Assembly: GCF_000327285.1 (NCBI RefSeq)
Contig: NZ_HE998567.1
Location: 59,136 to 123,135 of the forward strand
Direction: 5' to 3'
DNA from: Holdemania massiliensis AP2
Lineage (GTDB): Bacteria > Bacillota_I > Bacilli_A > Erysipelotrichales > Erysipelotrichaceae
Length of the DNA stretch: 64,000 nt
The position numbers and the translations under genes are program-made. This document shows, in pieces, positions 44,049 through 53,241 of the stretch; position 1 is the stretch's first letter, and each line of letters starts with the position of its first letter. The notes below the pieces were generated by a model. That model was not told the origin of the DNA and searched no databases. It saw only the letters and a program-made list of their open reading frames with translations.

Positions 44049-44196
44049 CGTCAGTCGAGAACAGACTGAGCGTTTCCGATCAGTTTGTGCTGAGGCACTG
44101 CAGAAATAGCCCAGCTTCGGGGCAACTCTACCGTCAGTAGGTGTTCTTTTTTCCGCTGTTCGACTACAATCAAAGGCAGACGAGGAGGTCAAAGTC

Positions 44197-45276
44197 ATGG
44201 ATCAAGTCAAGATTGGCCGTTTTATAGCCGCATGCAGAAAAGCCGGCGGATGGACACAGAGTGAAATTGCAGCGCAGCTGGGAGTGAGTGATAAAGCCGT
44301 TTCTAAATGGGAAACGGGAAAATCTCTGCCGGACTATCCGCTGCTGCTGCCGTTGTGCAGTTTATTGAAGATTACATTGAATGAACTGCTGTTGGCAGAG
44401 CGGATCAGTGATGCAGAATATAAGGAAAAATCAGATCAGATTCTTTATGATATGATCGGTCAATGGCTGGGACAGGATCAAGCTTTGCCGCAAAGGAAGA
44501 GGAATCATTCCTGTCCGGTATTAAACGTATCGCATGTCAGAAAAATCTATACAGAGGAGGAAGTAAAGACCCTGGCGGTGGATGACGTCAGCTTTGAAGT
44601 GGAAAAAGGCAGCTTCATCGGGATTATGGGCGCCTCCGGGTGTGGGAAGACGACGTTGCTGAAATTGATTGCCACGATGGATCGCGTATCAGAGGGAACG
44701 ATTGAAATTGCCGGTCAGCCGCTGCAGGCTTTAACTGAACCCCAGTTAGCGCAGTTCCGCGGCACTCATCTGGGGTTCATCTTTCAGGAATACAATCTGC
44801 TGGATACGCTGACGCTGCGTGAGAACATTGCGCTGGCGCTGGCGATTCGCTCAACCGCGCCGGCTCATTCGCAGAAGTTCATTGAAGAACTGGCCGAAAA
44901 GTTTGAAATTGCGGAAGTTTTGGATCAATTTCCCTACGCGGTTTCAGGCGGACAGCGGCAGCGCTGTGCCTGTGCCCGGGCGATTGCCTCGCATCCCAGC
45001 CTGATTCTGGCTGATGAACCGACCGGGGCTCTGGACAGCCGCAGCGCCCGGCAGCTGCTGGAAATGCTGGTCATGCTGCGCAGAGATTACGGTGCGACGC
45101 TGTTAATGGCAACGCATGATGTGATGTCAGCCAGTTACTGCGACCGGATTTTGTTCATGCGGGATGGCCGCATTCAGACCGAGCTTGAACGCGGTTCGTT
45201 AAGCAAGCAGGCGTATTTTACAGAGATCTTAAAGACGCTGACAGACGTCACAGAGCGGGCAGTTCATGGCGCTTAA
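44197..45276 (+). CDS. XRE regulator fused to an ABC transporter ATPase
   Basis: 359 residues with two modules. Residues 1-65 are a XRE-type helix-turn-helix (IGRFIAACRKAGGWTQSEIAAQLGVSDKAVSKWETGKSLP). After a linker (to about 100) comes a LolD/BceA-type ABC ATPase: Walker A GASGCGKTT, Q-loop FQEYNLL, signature VSGGQRQR, Walker B LILADEPTGALD, H-loop MATHD. The fusion suggests a transporter that reads out its own state to transcription; no experimental support is known to me. GGAGG precedes ATG 44197. The permease follows, overlapping by 11 bases. Confidence 0.9.
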   Translation: MDQVKIGRFIAACRKAGGWTQSEIAAQLGVSDKAVSKWETGKSLPDYPLLLPLCSLLKITLNELLLAERISDAEYKEKSDQILYDMIGQWLGQDQALPQRKRNHSCPVLNVSHVRKIYTEEEVKTLAVDDVSFEVEKGSFIGIMGASGCGKTTLLKLIATMDRVSEGTIEIAGQPLQALTEPQLAQFRGTHLGFIFQEYNLLDTLTLRENIALALAIRSTAPAHSQKFIEELAEKFEIAEVLDQFPYAVSGGQRQRCACARAIASHPSLILADEPTGALDSRSARQLLEMLVMLRRDYGATLLMATHDVMSASYCDRILFMRDGRIQTELERGSLSKQAYFTEILKTLTDVTERAVHGA

Positions 45277-46594
45277 ACTGATCTGGCGCAATATTCAGCG
45301 CAGTGGGGGTGACTATCTGCTTTTGGCCCTGACGGTAACCCTGTTGGTCGCGATTCTGTGTCTGGCCAACTGCATCGCCGTTTTCGGCAGCATCCAGGCT
45401 GGTTTTCAGACTGCGTCCCTGCCGGTTCTGATCGTGATCATCTTATTCCTTTTGATCAATACAATTCATACGTTCATGCTCCATCAGCGCGCGCAAGCGC
45501 TGGCTGTGACCTTGCTGCTGGGGATGGAGCGCAGGAAGCTGCGGCGGTTTTATCTGGGTGAGCTGTGCGTGATTGGTATCGGCTGTTTTCTGCTCGGCAC
45601 GCTGCTCGGCGCCAGTTTATTCAGCGTGGTCATTTCTCCGCTGCTGCAGATCAGGACAAACACATCCTGGCTCTCATTGATGAGAAAAAGCATTCTTCAA
45701 ACCGGCGGTTACTTCTTTCTGGCCGAGCTGCTGTCAGGAATGCGGATTGACCGCCAGCTGGCAAGCCTGCAGATTAGTCAGCTGCTTGTTCAGAAGCGCC
45801 GCAATCATCCGATTCACAGGAAAAATCTGCGGTTCTGGCAGCGATGCTTTACGATCAGTTTTGCGCTTTTTCTGATCTTTTTGATCGGGATAGCGGCGGC
45901 GCAGGGAGTGCTGCTGACCCTTTGTGTCGGCGGAATCGCTTTGCCGATGCTGGCATGCATCATCACTTTCTATCAAAGTCTTTACGCTTATTTTTCTCAT
46001 CTGAGATCGGCTGAAAAATCAGGCCGGATCAAAGGCAATCGTTTGCTTTGGCTTGCCGAATTGACAACCGGAGCGAAAACCAGCACCAATCTCAACGCGC
46101 TGCTGTGCGTCTGTCTGGTGTTTGCCGCATCGGCTTTCGGGTTCGGCATGCTGCTTTTGGACAGCGGGGTAAACTTGTTTGAAGGATCCATGCAGACCTA
46201 TATGGGGTTTATGCAGATCAGTCTTTGCCTGATATTTCTGATCCTCTACTTTTCTGCGCTGTCGCTTTTACAGATCTTGGATCTGAAGCGGCAGGCCCGC
46301 TCCTTGAAAATTCTGCATGCTTTGGGGAAAGATCGTGCATCATTGAATCGGTGGGTGTGCATTCAGACCTTGTTTCATCTGGGACTTCCGGCTGGGATGG
46401 GACTGGCGCTGTTAACGATAGCGGCGCCGCTGATCAATTTCCGATTGAATGCTGAAGCATCGGCGTTTCGGCAAAATCAGGTGCTGCGGCTTTGCGGAAG
46501 CTTCGGATTCTGCTTCTGCGCATTATATCTGGTCTATTTCTTAGCTGTAACGGTGATCAGCAGGCGGAATTTAAAGTCGGTGATTGAAAGCTGA
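45266..46594 (+). CDS. FtsX-type ABC permease, short BceB-like
   Basis: 442 residues, about ten hydrophobic segments. It resembles the permease partner of antimicrobial-peptide or MacB-type transporters, but is shorter than BceB (about 650) and has no large extracellular loop. It overlaps the XRE-ATPase gene, so the two form one unit. Substrate unknown; peptide-antibiotic detoxification is a guess from family. Confidence 0.8.
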   Translation: MALKLIWRNIQRSGGDYLLLALTVTLLVAILCLANCIAVFGSIQAGFQTASLPVLIVIILFLLINTIHTFMLHQRAQALAVTLLLGMERRKLRRFYLGELCVIGIGCFLLGTLLGASLFSVVISPLLQIRTNTSWLSLMRKSILQTGGYFFLAELLSGMRIDRQLASLQISQLLVQKRRNHPIHRKNLRFWQRCFTISFALFLIFLIGIAAAQGVLLTLCVGGIALPMLACIITFYQSLYAYFSHLRSAEKSGRIKGNRLLWLAELTTGAKTSTNLNALLCVCLVFAASAFGFGMLLLDSGVNLFEGSMQTYMGFMQISLCLIFLILYFSALSLLQILDLKRQARSLKILHALGKDRASLNRWVCIQTLFHLGLPAGMGLALLTIAAPLINFRLNAEASAFRQNQVLRLCGSFGFCFCALYLVYFLAVTVISRRNLKSVIES

Positions 46595-46653
46595 AGCTGC
46601 GGTTTTGTTCAGAATTTTGAGAACCGCAGAGAACTAAGAAAAGCAGATTGGAC

Positions 46654-46690
46654 AAGCCGGATTTCTTTTCCCGAGAGGTTCGGTTTTTTC
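46654..46690 (+). terminator. Possible terminator after the permease gene
   Basis: AGCCGGA pairs with TTCGGTT (two G-U pairs), then six T. A second hairpin, CTGCGGTT/AACCGCAG (46597-46629), lies before it without a T run. Confidence 0.55.
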
Positions 46691-46798
46691 GGTTCTTTTA
46701 AAATTACAGAGAAGCTGATGTTTTGAGAGTGCCGGGGTGTCAGATGTCACGTTTATTTGTGAAAATCGCAAAAAAGACGGCGACAGCCTGAGGAATTA

Positions 46799-46807
46799 TG
46801 TTATAAT
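46799..46807 (+). promoter_or_regulatory. Extended -10 promoter of the nucleoside ABC operon
   Basis: TGTTATAAT (46799-46807), 27 bases upstream of the ATG; weak -35 (GCGACA at 46780-46785). Confidence 0.55.
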
Positions 46808-46833
46808 TTTGAATAGTTAATGGAGGGAAAATA

Positions 46834-48366
46834 ATGAGTTATGCGATAGAGATGCTCAACATCACGAAGGATTTTCCAGGCATCCGCGCCAATGATGACG
46901 TAACTCTTCAAGTAGAGGAAAAAAGTATTCATGCTCTCTTGGGAGAAAACGGGGCAGGAAAATCAACGTTGATGTCGATCTTGTTCGGTTTGTATCAGCC
47001 GACCCGCGGCACGATTAAAGTCCGCGGCCAGGAAGTCAAGATCACGGATCCGAATGTCGCCAACAGCCTGGGGATCGGGATGGTGCATCAGCATTTTAAA
47101 TTGGTTGAATGCTTTACGGTAACGGAAAATATCATTTTGGGCATGGAGCCGAAAACAAAGTTTTATACGACGGACATCAAGTCGGCGGCGCAGCGGATTC
47201 AGCAGCTCAGTGAAATGTATGGATTAAATGTCGATCCGTATGCGAAAATCCAGAATATTTCCGTTGGGATGCAGCAGCGGGTAGAAATTTTGAAAATGCT
47301 TTACCGCAATGCGGATATTTTAATTTTTGATGAGCCGACCGCGGTGCTGACGCCGCAGGAAATCCATGAGCTGATGGAGATCATGCGCAATCTGACAAAG
47401 GAAGGCAAAACAATTATTTTAATCACGCATAAACTGAAGGAAATCAAGGAAGTCGCCGATGTCTGTACGGTTTTGCGGCGCGGCCGGTGTATGGGAACCA
47501 TTCAGGTAGCAGAAACCTCGGAAGAGGAAATGGCAAAGCTGATGGTTGGCCGGGAAGTGGATTTCGGCGTTGAAAAACAAGTCCAGCAGGCCGGAAAAGT
47601 CGTGTTGGAAATCGATCATTTGAAGGTTAAAAATTCCAAGGGCCTTTTAGGCGTGAAGGATTTCAGTCTGCAGGTTCGCGCCGGGGAAATCGTCGGCGTC
47701 GCCGGCATCGACGGCAATGGTCAGACGGAGCTGGTCTATGCGCTGACCGGTTTAATCAAAGCCGAGGACGGCAAAGTGCTGCTCAACGGCAAAGACATCA
47801 CGCATAGTTCGATTAAGCACCGGATTGAAGCCGGAATGGGGCACATTCCGGAAGACCGGCATAAGCATGGTCTGATTCTGGATTTCAAGCTGAAAGAAAA
47901 TATGGTCATCCACAGCTACAATCAGGCGCCGTTTGCGAAGAACGGACTTTTGCAGATCCCGGCTATTGATAAGAAAACAGATGAATTGATTGAAATGTTC
48001 GATGTCCGCAGCGGTCAGGGACGGGAAACGATCACCCGCAGCATGTCCGGCGGCAATCAGCAGAAAGCGATTATCGCCCGGGAGATCGACCGCAGTCCTG
48101 AACTGTTGATCGTCGTTCAGCCGACCCGCGGATTGGACGTCGGGGCGATTGAATACATCCATAAACGAATTGTTCAGGAACGGGATAACGGCAAGGCCAT
48201 TCTGTTAGTTTCATTAGAGCTGGACGAGATTTTGGCCTTGTCTGATCAGATTGCAGTCATGTTCAACGGCGAGCTGACAGGCTGGGTCAAAGCCGAGGAA
48301 ACAGATGAAAACGAGCTGGGCTTAATGATGTCCGGTTCAATCCGAAAGGGGGTCGGCGAAGCATGA
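46834..48366 (+). CDS. Nucleoside ABC transporter ATPase (BMP system)
   Basis: 510 residues with two ABC domains in tandem. Domain 1: GENGAGKST, ISVGMQQR, LIFDEPTAVLTP. Domain 2 begins near 260 with the degenerate VAGIDGNGQTEL and ends with SGGNQQKAIIARE and LDVGAIEYIH. This layout is that of sugar/nucleoside-type importers (NupO, BmpB). GGAGGG serves the ATG. The operon continues with two permeases. Confidence 0.93.
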   Translation: MSYAIEMLNITKDFPGIRANDDVTLQVEEKSIHALLGENGAGKSTLMSILFGLYQPTRGTIKVRGQEVKITDPNVANSLGIGMVHQHFKLVECFTVTENIILGMEPKTKFYTTDIKSAAQRIQQLSEMYGLNVDPYAKIQNISVGMQQRVEILKMLYRNADILIFDEPTAVLTPQEIHELMEIMRNLTKEGKTIILITHKLKEIKEVADVCTVLRRGRCMGTIQVAETSEEEMAKLMVGREVDFGVEKQVQQAGKVVLEIDHLKVKNSKGLLGVKDFSLQVRAGEIVGVAGIDGNGQTELVYALTGLIKAEDGKVLLNGKDITHSSIKHRIEAGMGHIPEDRHKHGLILDFKLKENMVIHSYNQAPFAKNGLLQIPAIDKKTDELIEMFDVRSGQGRETITRSMSGGNQQKAIIAREIDRSPELLIVVQPTRGLDVGAIEYIHKRIVQERDNGKAILLVSLELDEILALSDQIAVMFNGELTGWVKAEETDENELGLMMSGSIRKGVGEA

Positions 48367-49454
48367 AGAAACGAGAAAAACTGACAGCTCCGCTGATTGC
48401 GGTTTTATTGGGTTTGTTAGTCGGCATGATCATCGTCATCGCCAGCGGCAAATCGCCGGTGCTTCTGATCTCAGCGATCATCAAGAGCTTCTGCGGCTTT
48501 GATATCCTGAATCCGGGGCCGATTAATCCGCGGTATTTCGGCGAATTTATCGTCTTCTCGATGCCGCTGATTCTGACGGGTTTGGCGGTCGGCTTTGCTT
48601 ACCGCACAGGATTGTTCAATATCGGCGGGGAAGGTCAGGTCATGGTCGGTGCGCTGGCAGCGACCGTTGTCGGAATTCTTGTCCCGCTGCCGCCGGTGCT
48701 GCATGCGATCGTCTGTCTGATTGCCGGCGGAGCAGCCGGCGCGCTGTGGGCATTTTTGCCGGGTTTTCTGAAAGTAAAGCGGAATATTTCGGAAGTGGTC
48801 ACGGCGATCATGATGAACTACGCGGCGCTGTATTTCTGCAACTACATCTTAAAAGCACTGCCGGGATCCACACAGACCCGCACCGTTGATCTGCCGGCCT
48901 CGGCTCTGATCAAATCGGATTTTCTCAAGCAGATCACCAACAATTCGCGTCTGCATTGGGGTATTCTCGTCGTTTTTCTGGCAGTCATCGTCTATCATAT
49001 CATCATCGAGAAAACAACGTTCGGCTACAGTCTGCGGGCGACCGGCTTCAATGCCGAGGGTGCGCGCTATGCCGGCATGAAGGTGGAGCGCAATGTCGTC
49101 TATGCCATGATGATTTCAGGCGTAATGGCGGGATTGGCCGGCGCAATTATGGTTTTAGGCACCTTCGGTTACGGACGTGTGCTGAACACGGCTGAAAACT
49201 ATGGCTTTGACGGAATTGCGGTAGCCTTGGTCGGCGGCTGCAATGCGATCGGCATCTTCTTTGCCGGCCTGCTGTTTGGCCTGCTGAAAGTGGCTCAGCC
49301 GCTGATGCAGTCGATGCAGATTCCGAAGGATATCGCGACGATTATTTCTTCCACGATCATCATGCTGGTAGCCATGCAGAACGGCATTATCTACATTATG
49401 AACCGATTGCCGAAAAAGAAGGAAAACGCTGAGAAAGGAAGTGAACAGGCATGA
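48363..49454 (+). CDS. Nucleoside ABC transporter permease 1
   Basis: 363 residues of the BPD_transp_2 family, with about nine hydrophobic helices and the motif YRTGLFNIGGEGQVMVGA. Overlaps the ATPase gene by 4 bases (ATGA). Forms the channel with permease 2. Confidence 0.92.
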   Translation: MKKREKLTAPLIAVLLGLLVGMIIVIASGKSPVLLISAIIKSFCGFDILNPGPINPRYFGEFIVFSMPLILTGLAVGFAYRTGLFNIGGEGQVMVGALAATVVGILVPLPPVLHAIVCLIAGGAAGALWAFLPGFLKVKRNISEVVTAIMMNYAALYFCNYILKALPGSTQTRTVDLPASALIKSDFLKQITNNSRLHWGILVVFLAVIVYHIIIEKTTFGYSLRATGFNAEGARYAGMKVERNVVYAMMISGVMAGLAGAIMVLGTFGYGRVLNTAENYGFDGIAVALVGGCNAIGIFFAGLLFGLLKVAQPLMQSMQIPKDIATIISSTIIMLVAMQNGIIYIMNRLPKKKENAEKGSEQA

Positions 49455-50407
49455 GTTTATTTTATAACATGTTTACCATCACTCTGATGATCTCAGCTCC
49501 GATTATTATCGCGGCGCTGGGCGGACTGTTCAGCGAGCGCAGCGGCGTTGTGAACATTGCTCTGGACGGCATCATGCTGGTCGGCGCCTTTGTCACCGCG
49601 GCGGTCGTCGTCGTGCTGGATCCAAGCGGAGCCAACAGCAAAACCGCGATTCTGATCGGTTTGGCCGCCGGCACGATTGCCGGGATGGTGTTCTCGTTGC
49701 TACATGCCTATGCGAGCATTGATTTGAATGCCGATCAGACCGTTTCCGGTACCGCTTTGAACTTGCTGGCGGCGGGCATCACCGTTTATCTGTGTCAGAT
49801 TTTCTTCAATCAGCAGCGGACGCCGGCGTTTATCCGCGGCATTACCCGGATTGACGTACCGGTGCTGAAGGATATCCCGGTGCTGGGTGAAATGTTTTTC
49901 AAGCAGGTGCATCCGACGTTCTATCTGACGATTGTTCTGGTGTTTGTAACCTGGTATGTTGTATTTAAAACACCGTTTGGTCTGCGCATGCGCTCGTGCG
50001 GTGAATTCCCGCAGGCTTCTGCCTCCATGGGCATCAACGTCCGCAGAATGCGTTATTTCGGGGTTTTGGTTTCCGGGGCGCTGGCGGGTTTAGCGGGCGG
50101 CGTCATGGTTTTAACCCAGGACGTTCAGTTTACCGTCGTTACGGTCCATGGCTTTGGCTTCATCGCGATCGCGGCGCTGATTTTTGGCAAGTGGAATCCA
50201 TTCGGCGTTCTGGGTGCCGGCATGTTCTTCGGCTTCTCCCAGACGCTGGGCTTTTATGCCAAGGATATTCCGTTTTTGGCCACATTGCCGACAGAATTCT
50301 TCAGCATGTTCCCGTATGTTTTGACGATCATCGCGCTGGTCATTTTTGCCGGCAAGTCGGTGGGGCCGAAGGCATCGGGTGAAATTTACGATACAGGCAA
50401 GCGTTAA
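49451..50407 (+). CDS. Nucleoside ABC transporter permease 2
   Basis: 318 residues, about nine helices, BPD_transp_2 family (SERSGVVNIALDGIMLVGA). Overlaps permease 1 by 4 bases. Last gene of the operon, closed by a terminator. Confidence 0.92.
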   Translation: MSLFYNMFTITLMISAPIIIAALGGLFSERSGVVNIALDGIMLVGAFVTAAVVVVLDPSGANSKTAILIGLAAGTIAGMVFSLLHAYASIDLNADQTVSGTALNLLAAGITVYLCQIFFNQQRTPAFIRGITRIDVPVLKDIPVLGEMFFKQVHPTFYLTIVLVFVTWYVVFKTPFGLRMRSCGEFPQASASMGINVRRMRYFGVLVSGALAGLAGGVMVLTQDVQFTVVTVHGFGFIAIAALIFGKWNPFGVLGAGMFFGFSQTLGFYAKDIPFLATLPTEFFSMFPYVLTIIALVIFAGKSVGPKASGEIYDTGKR

Positions 50408-50411
50408 ACAG

Positions 50412-50446
50412 AATCCGGTTGAAACAATTCAGCCGGATTTTCTTTT
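50412..50446 (+). terminator. Terminator of the nucleoside ABC operon
   Basis: AATCCGG (50412-50418) pairs with CCGGATT (50433-50439), inner TTGAA/TTCAG stem, followed by a T-rich tract. Confidence 0.8.
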
Positions 50447-50460
50447 TCTCTGCCGGATTC

Positions 50461-50469
50461 TGGTATAAT
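50461..50469 (+). promoter_or_regulatory. Extended -10 promoter of the heparinase-like gene
   Basis: TGGTATAAT (50461-50469) 55 bases upstream of ATG 50524. No clear -35. Confidence 0.5.
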
Positions 50470-50523
50470 AAAAATAACGAAGTTGTCCGGATCAGCATTC
50501 CGGAAGATAGAAAGAGGAAATTT

Positions 50524-52488
50524 ATGCAGATCGAAGAAATTAGAAAACAATGGCGTCAAATCATGACGGCGAAGGAATTAAAGCAAGTTTCCGAACTGCT
50601 GCGTCAAAGTTCTGAACGGGATATCCTGATGCAGCGGGGAAAGGAATTGTGCGCGCATACCTTTGTGTTTGACCATCCATGGGATATGGAACGCTGCCTG
50701 ACCCCGCATACCTTGGAAACAATGAAGTGGAATCAGGTATTCAACGAAGATGAAGAATGGACGTTTATGCTGAACCGCATGGATTATTGGTCGGTTCTGG
50801 CAAAAGCCGCGCTGATCAGTCAGGATACGCGATATCTGGATCAGGCTAAAGATTTCCTGCTGGACTGGATTGCGCAGCATCCGCAAATGGAATACAGTCT
50901 GTCAACGCGAACGCTGGACACGGGAATTCGGATCGTCAATATGCTGGAATGCGCGATGCTTTTGGAAGTGTCGGAAAAACTGACCGAAGAAGAACTGCGG
51001 CAGATCTTAAACAGTGTTGATCAGCAGATGACGTATTTAAAAGACAATTATATTGAAAAATACACGCTGAGCAACTGGGGCAGTATCCAGACCTGCGGGG
51101 TGATCGTCAGCTGCGCTGTGATGGGGAAGAATCCGGAAAATGATGAGATTTATCGCTGGGCGCTGAAAGAACTGGAAACGCAGATGCAGATTCAGATCGG
51201 CGCCGACGGCATGCTTTGGGAACAGTCGACCATGTATCATGTGGAAGTTCTCAACAATCTGCTGCGGGTGTTGGAGTATGCCCGGTTCTATCCGATTCCG
51301 CTCGCTTCGCGGATTCAGGATAAAGTCCATGCGATGGCGCGCGCATTAATGCATATGATGATGCCGGATCATCAAATTGAAACCTTTGGGGATTCGGATC
51401 GGGTCAATGCCGAGGACGTCATGAATCGGTGCGCTGTTTTATTTGACGACCCACAGCTGCATGCGATGGGCAGCGACGTGTGCGACAGCGATTTGCTTGT
51501 CAACGGCGGAATGCCGGTCTGGCGCAAGCTGCAGACGATACCGAAGCAGCTTCCGAAGACGTTGCTTTATGCGGGGGAGGACTGCGGCATCACCGTGCGC
51601 CGGAGTGATTTTGGACAGCAAGCGGAATGGATGATGGTCCTTAACGGAGAACTGGGCAGCGGACACGGCCATTCTGATAACCTGCATTATTCCCTTGTTC
51701 ACCGCGGTGTCCCGTTTGTCATTGATCCAGGCCGTTTTACTTACCGTGAGGATCATCCCGTCCGCGTTGAGCTTAAAGGCATGAGCGCTCACAATACGGT
51801 AGTTTTGGATGATCAGCCGGGCAGCATTCCGGATTCCAGCTGGACCTATCAAAAATTTCTGCGGCCGCTGGCCACCGTTGTCCGCGATACGCCGCAGGCA
51901 TTGTATTGGGAAGGCGGCGTGCTGACACAACAGCCGCAGATGACGCATATTCGTAAAATAATCATGCTGCCGCAGGGATGCTGGCTTATCTGCGATGAGA
52001 TTTTCTGTGAGGGTGAACACAATGTAGTCAGCCGGATCCATCTGGATCCGCAGACTGAGGTTCATGGCAGGCAGCCGGATTGGCAGCTGAAGCACGGAAA
52101 TGTTCAGCTCAACTATCGCCATAAGGGCTTGCCGCTCAGCGTGAAAACAGGGCCATGTTCGCTGCGCTACAACGAATTACTGGAAAACGCGGTCTTTGTC
52201 AGTGAGGGAGTTCTGCACGGCCAGCTGTTTCAGGATGAAGTGTTTTATGGCGATGATTTCCGGTTGGAACAGGCTGAAGTCGTTCAGCCAGGCCGAGGAA
52301 AACTGCCGGAAGAGGAAGTCAGCGCATGGCGGTTTGTTCGAGGAGAGGAAAGCTTCACCTGCGTAATCTTTCATCAGCAAATCTATCGCGGTAAAAAGAT
52401 TTTGTATTGCGAAGATTTGCCGCTGCATAATCAAGCCTGTTTAATTATTCAAAGGGCAGGCTTGAAAAAGCTGATCCGGCTGAAATAA
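50524..52488 (+). CDS. Heparinase II/III-family polysaccharide lyase-like protein
   Basis: 654 residues. The N-terminal alpha/alpha toroid carries the conserved NW region (TLSNWGSIQTCG) and EQSTMYHVEVL; the C-terminal beta-sandwich carries GSGHGHSDNLHYSLVHRGVPFVIDPGRFTY. Family members cleave uronic-acid polysaccharides by beta-elimination. There is no signal peptide, so it probably acts in the cytoplasm on imported oligosaccharides. The 105-base longer frame includes the promoter and is rejected. Not part of the conserved nucleoside-ABC to M16 order, so accessory. Confidence 0.85.
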   Translation: MQIEEIRKQWRQIMTAKELKQVSELLRQSSERDILMQRGKELCAHTFVFDHPWDMERCLTPHTLETMKWNQVFNEDEEWTFMLNRMDYWSVLAKAALISQDTRYLDQAKDFLLDWIAQHPQMEYSLSTRTLDTGIRIVNMLECAMLLEVSEKLTEEELRQILNSVDQQMTYLKDNYIEKYTLSNWGSIQTCGVIVSCAVMGKNPENDEIYRWALKELETQMQIQIGADGMLWEQSTMYHVEVLNNLLRVLEYARFYPIPLASRIQDKVHAMARALMHMMMPDHQIETFGDSDRVNAEDVMNRCAVLFDDPQLHAMGSDVCDSDLLVNGGMPVWRKLQTIPKQLPKTLLYAGEDCGITVRRSDFGQQAEWMMVLNGELGSGHGHSDNLHYSLVHRGVPFVIDPGRFTYREDHPVRVELKGMSAHNTVVLDDQPGSIPDSSWTYQKFLRPLATVVRDTPQALYWEGGVLTQQPQMTHIRKIIMLPQGCWLICDEIFCEGEHNVVSRIHLDPQTEVHGRQPDWQLKHGNVQLNYRHKGLPLSVKTGPCSLRYNELLENAVFVSEGVLHGQLFQDEVFYGDDFRLEQAEVVQPGRGKLPEEEVSAWRFVRGEESFTCVIFHQQIYRGKKILYCEDLPLHNQACLIIQRAGLKKLIRLK

Positions 52489-53241
52489 TGGTTGGAATCA
52501 GAAAATATGAATTAACTCAGAAATCAAAATGTCTGTAAAGAAAGGTGCGGCTGAAACGCGGCGTCTTTACCATTCTGCCGCTTATGAGTGCGGTCTGCGG
52601 ACCGCTGAATGCCGGATCTTCTTAATCCCTCTGCATCAAGATAATCTTGCTTTTCAAAGCTCTTCTTGGATAACAATAACTAACCCTGTTTCGTTAAAGT
52701 GTGTTCCGTCCTACTTTTATAGCTCTTTCCCATTAAGGAAGAAAGTGACTGCAGTCAGCAAAAATATAATTCTCACTCGAACAGGGTTAAAGATAAAAAG
52801 GCAGACAGGCAAAGCGACAAACAAGGCTTTATCAGTCTGCTTCATTGAATAAGAAATGCCAGCGCTGCCCCAAACTGAACAAAAACTGAAAAGATCACAG
52901 CTCTTTCTTTCCGTAAAAGGAACAAGGACATTCCTAATGTTTCTGTATTACTCTAATTGTATACTTTGTAATTTAAAAGCCGTCGATCTTCGTAGTTTCG
53001 ACGGCTTTAATGAGGATATAGAACTTTTTCCAGATTCGATGAAATTGGCGGTATTTTCTGTCGGCGGGCAGTTTCCAGCTCCTTAACGAGGCAGGGGAAC
53101 CGTTTTTTAAGTCATGCAAATCTATTCCGCAATCATCGGCGCCCGTAGAAGAGATCAGGTCTGGCCGGTCATGATCAAGGATTAGCGTTGAGCCGCTGTT
53201 TCGCCGCAAATTTTTCTGTCCTAGCTCACCGTTTTTTCAAC
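52489..53241. other. Gene-free stretch after the heparinase-like gene
   Basis: About 750 bases without a convincing gene. An imperfect inverted repeat TAACCCTGTTTCG (52681-52693) and CGAACAGGGTTA (52778-52789) frames an AT-rich 84-base segment. A weak hairpin AAAGGTGCGGC/GCGGCGTCTTT (about 52539-52566) may terminate the lyase transcript. A strong hairpin closes the minus-strand gene. Two ORFs on plus (52529 and 52856) lack ribosome sites or recognisable sequence. Confidence 0.5.
52977..53009 (-). terminator. Terminator of the surface-protein gene
   Basis: AAAGCCGTCGA (52977-52987) pairs perfectly with TCGACGGCTTT (52999-53009). T residues follow only on the minus strand, so it probably serves the minus-strand gene ending at 53242. 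Confidence 0.7.

Noticed and set aside
52529-52852. 107-codon plus-strand frame after the heparinase-like gene
   Set aside because: No family resemblance, poor composition for coding, and overlaps the inverted-repeat segment. Kept as non-coding.
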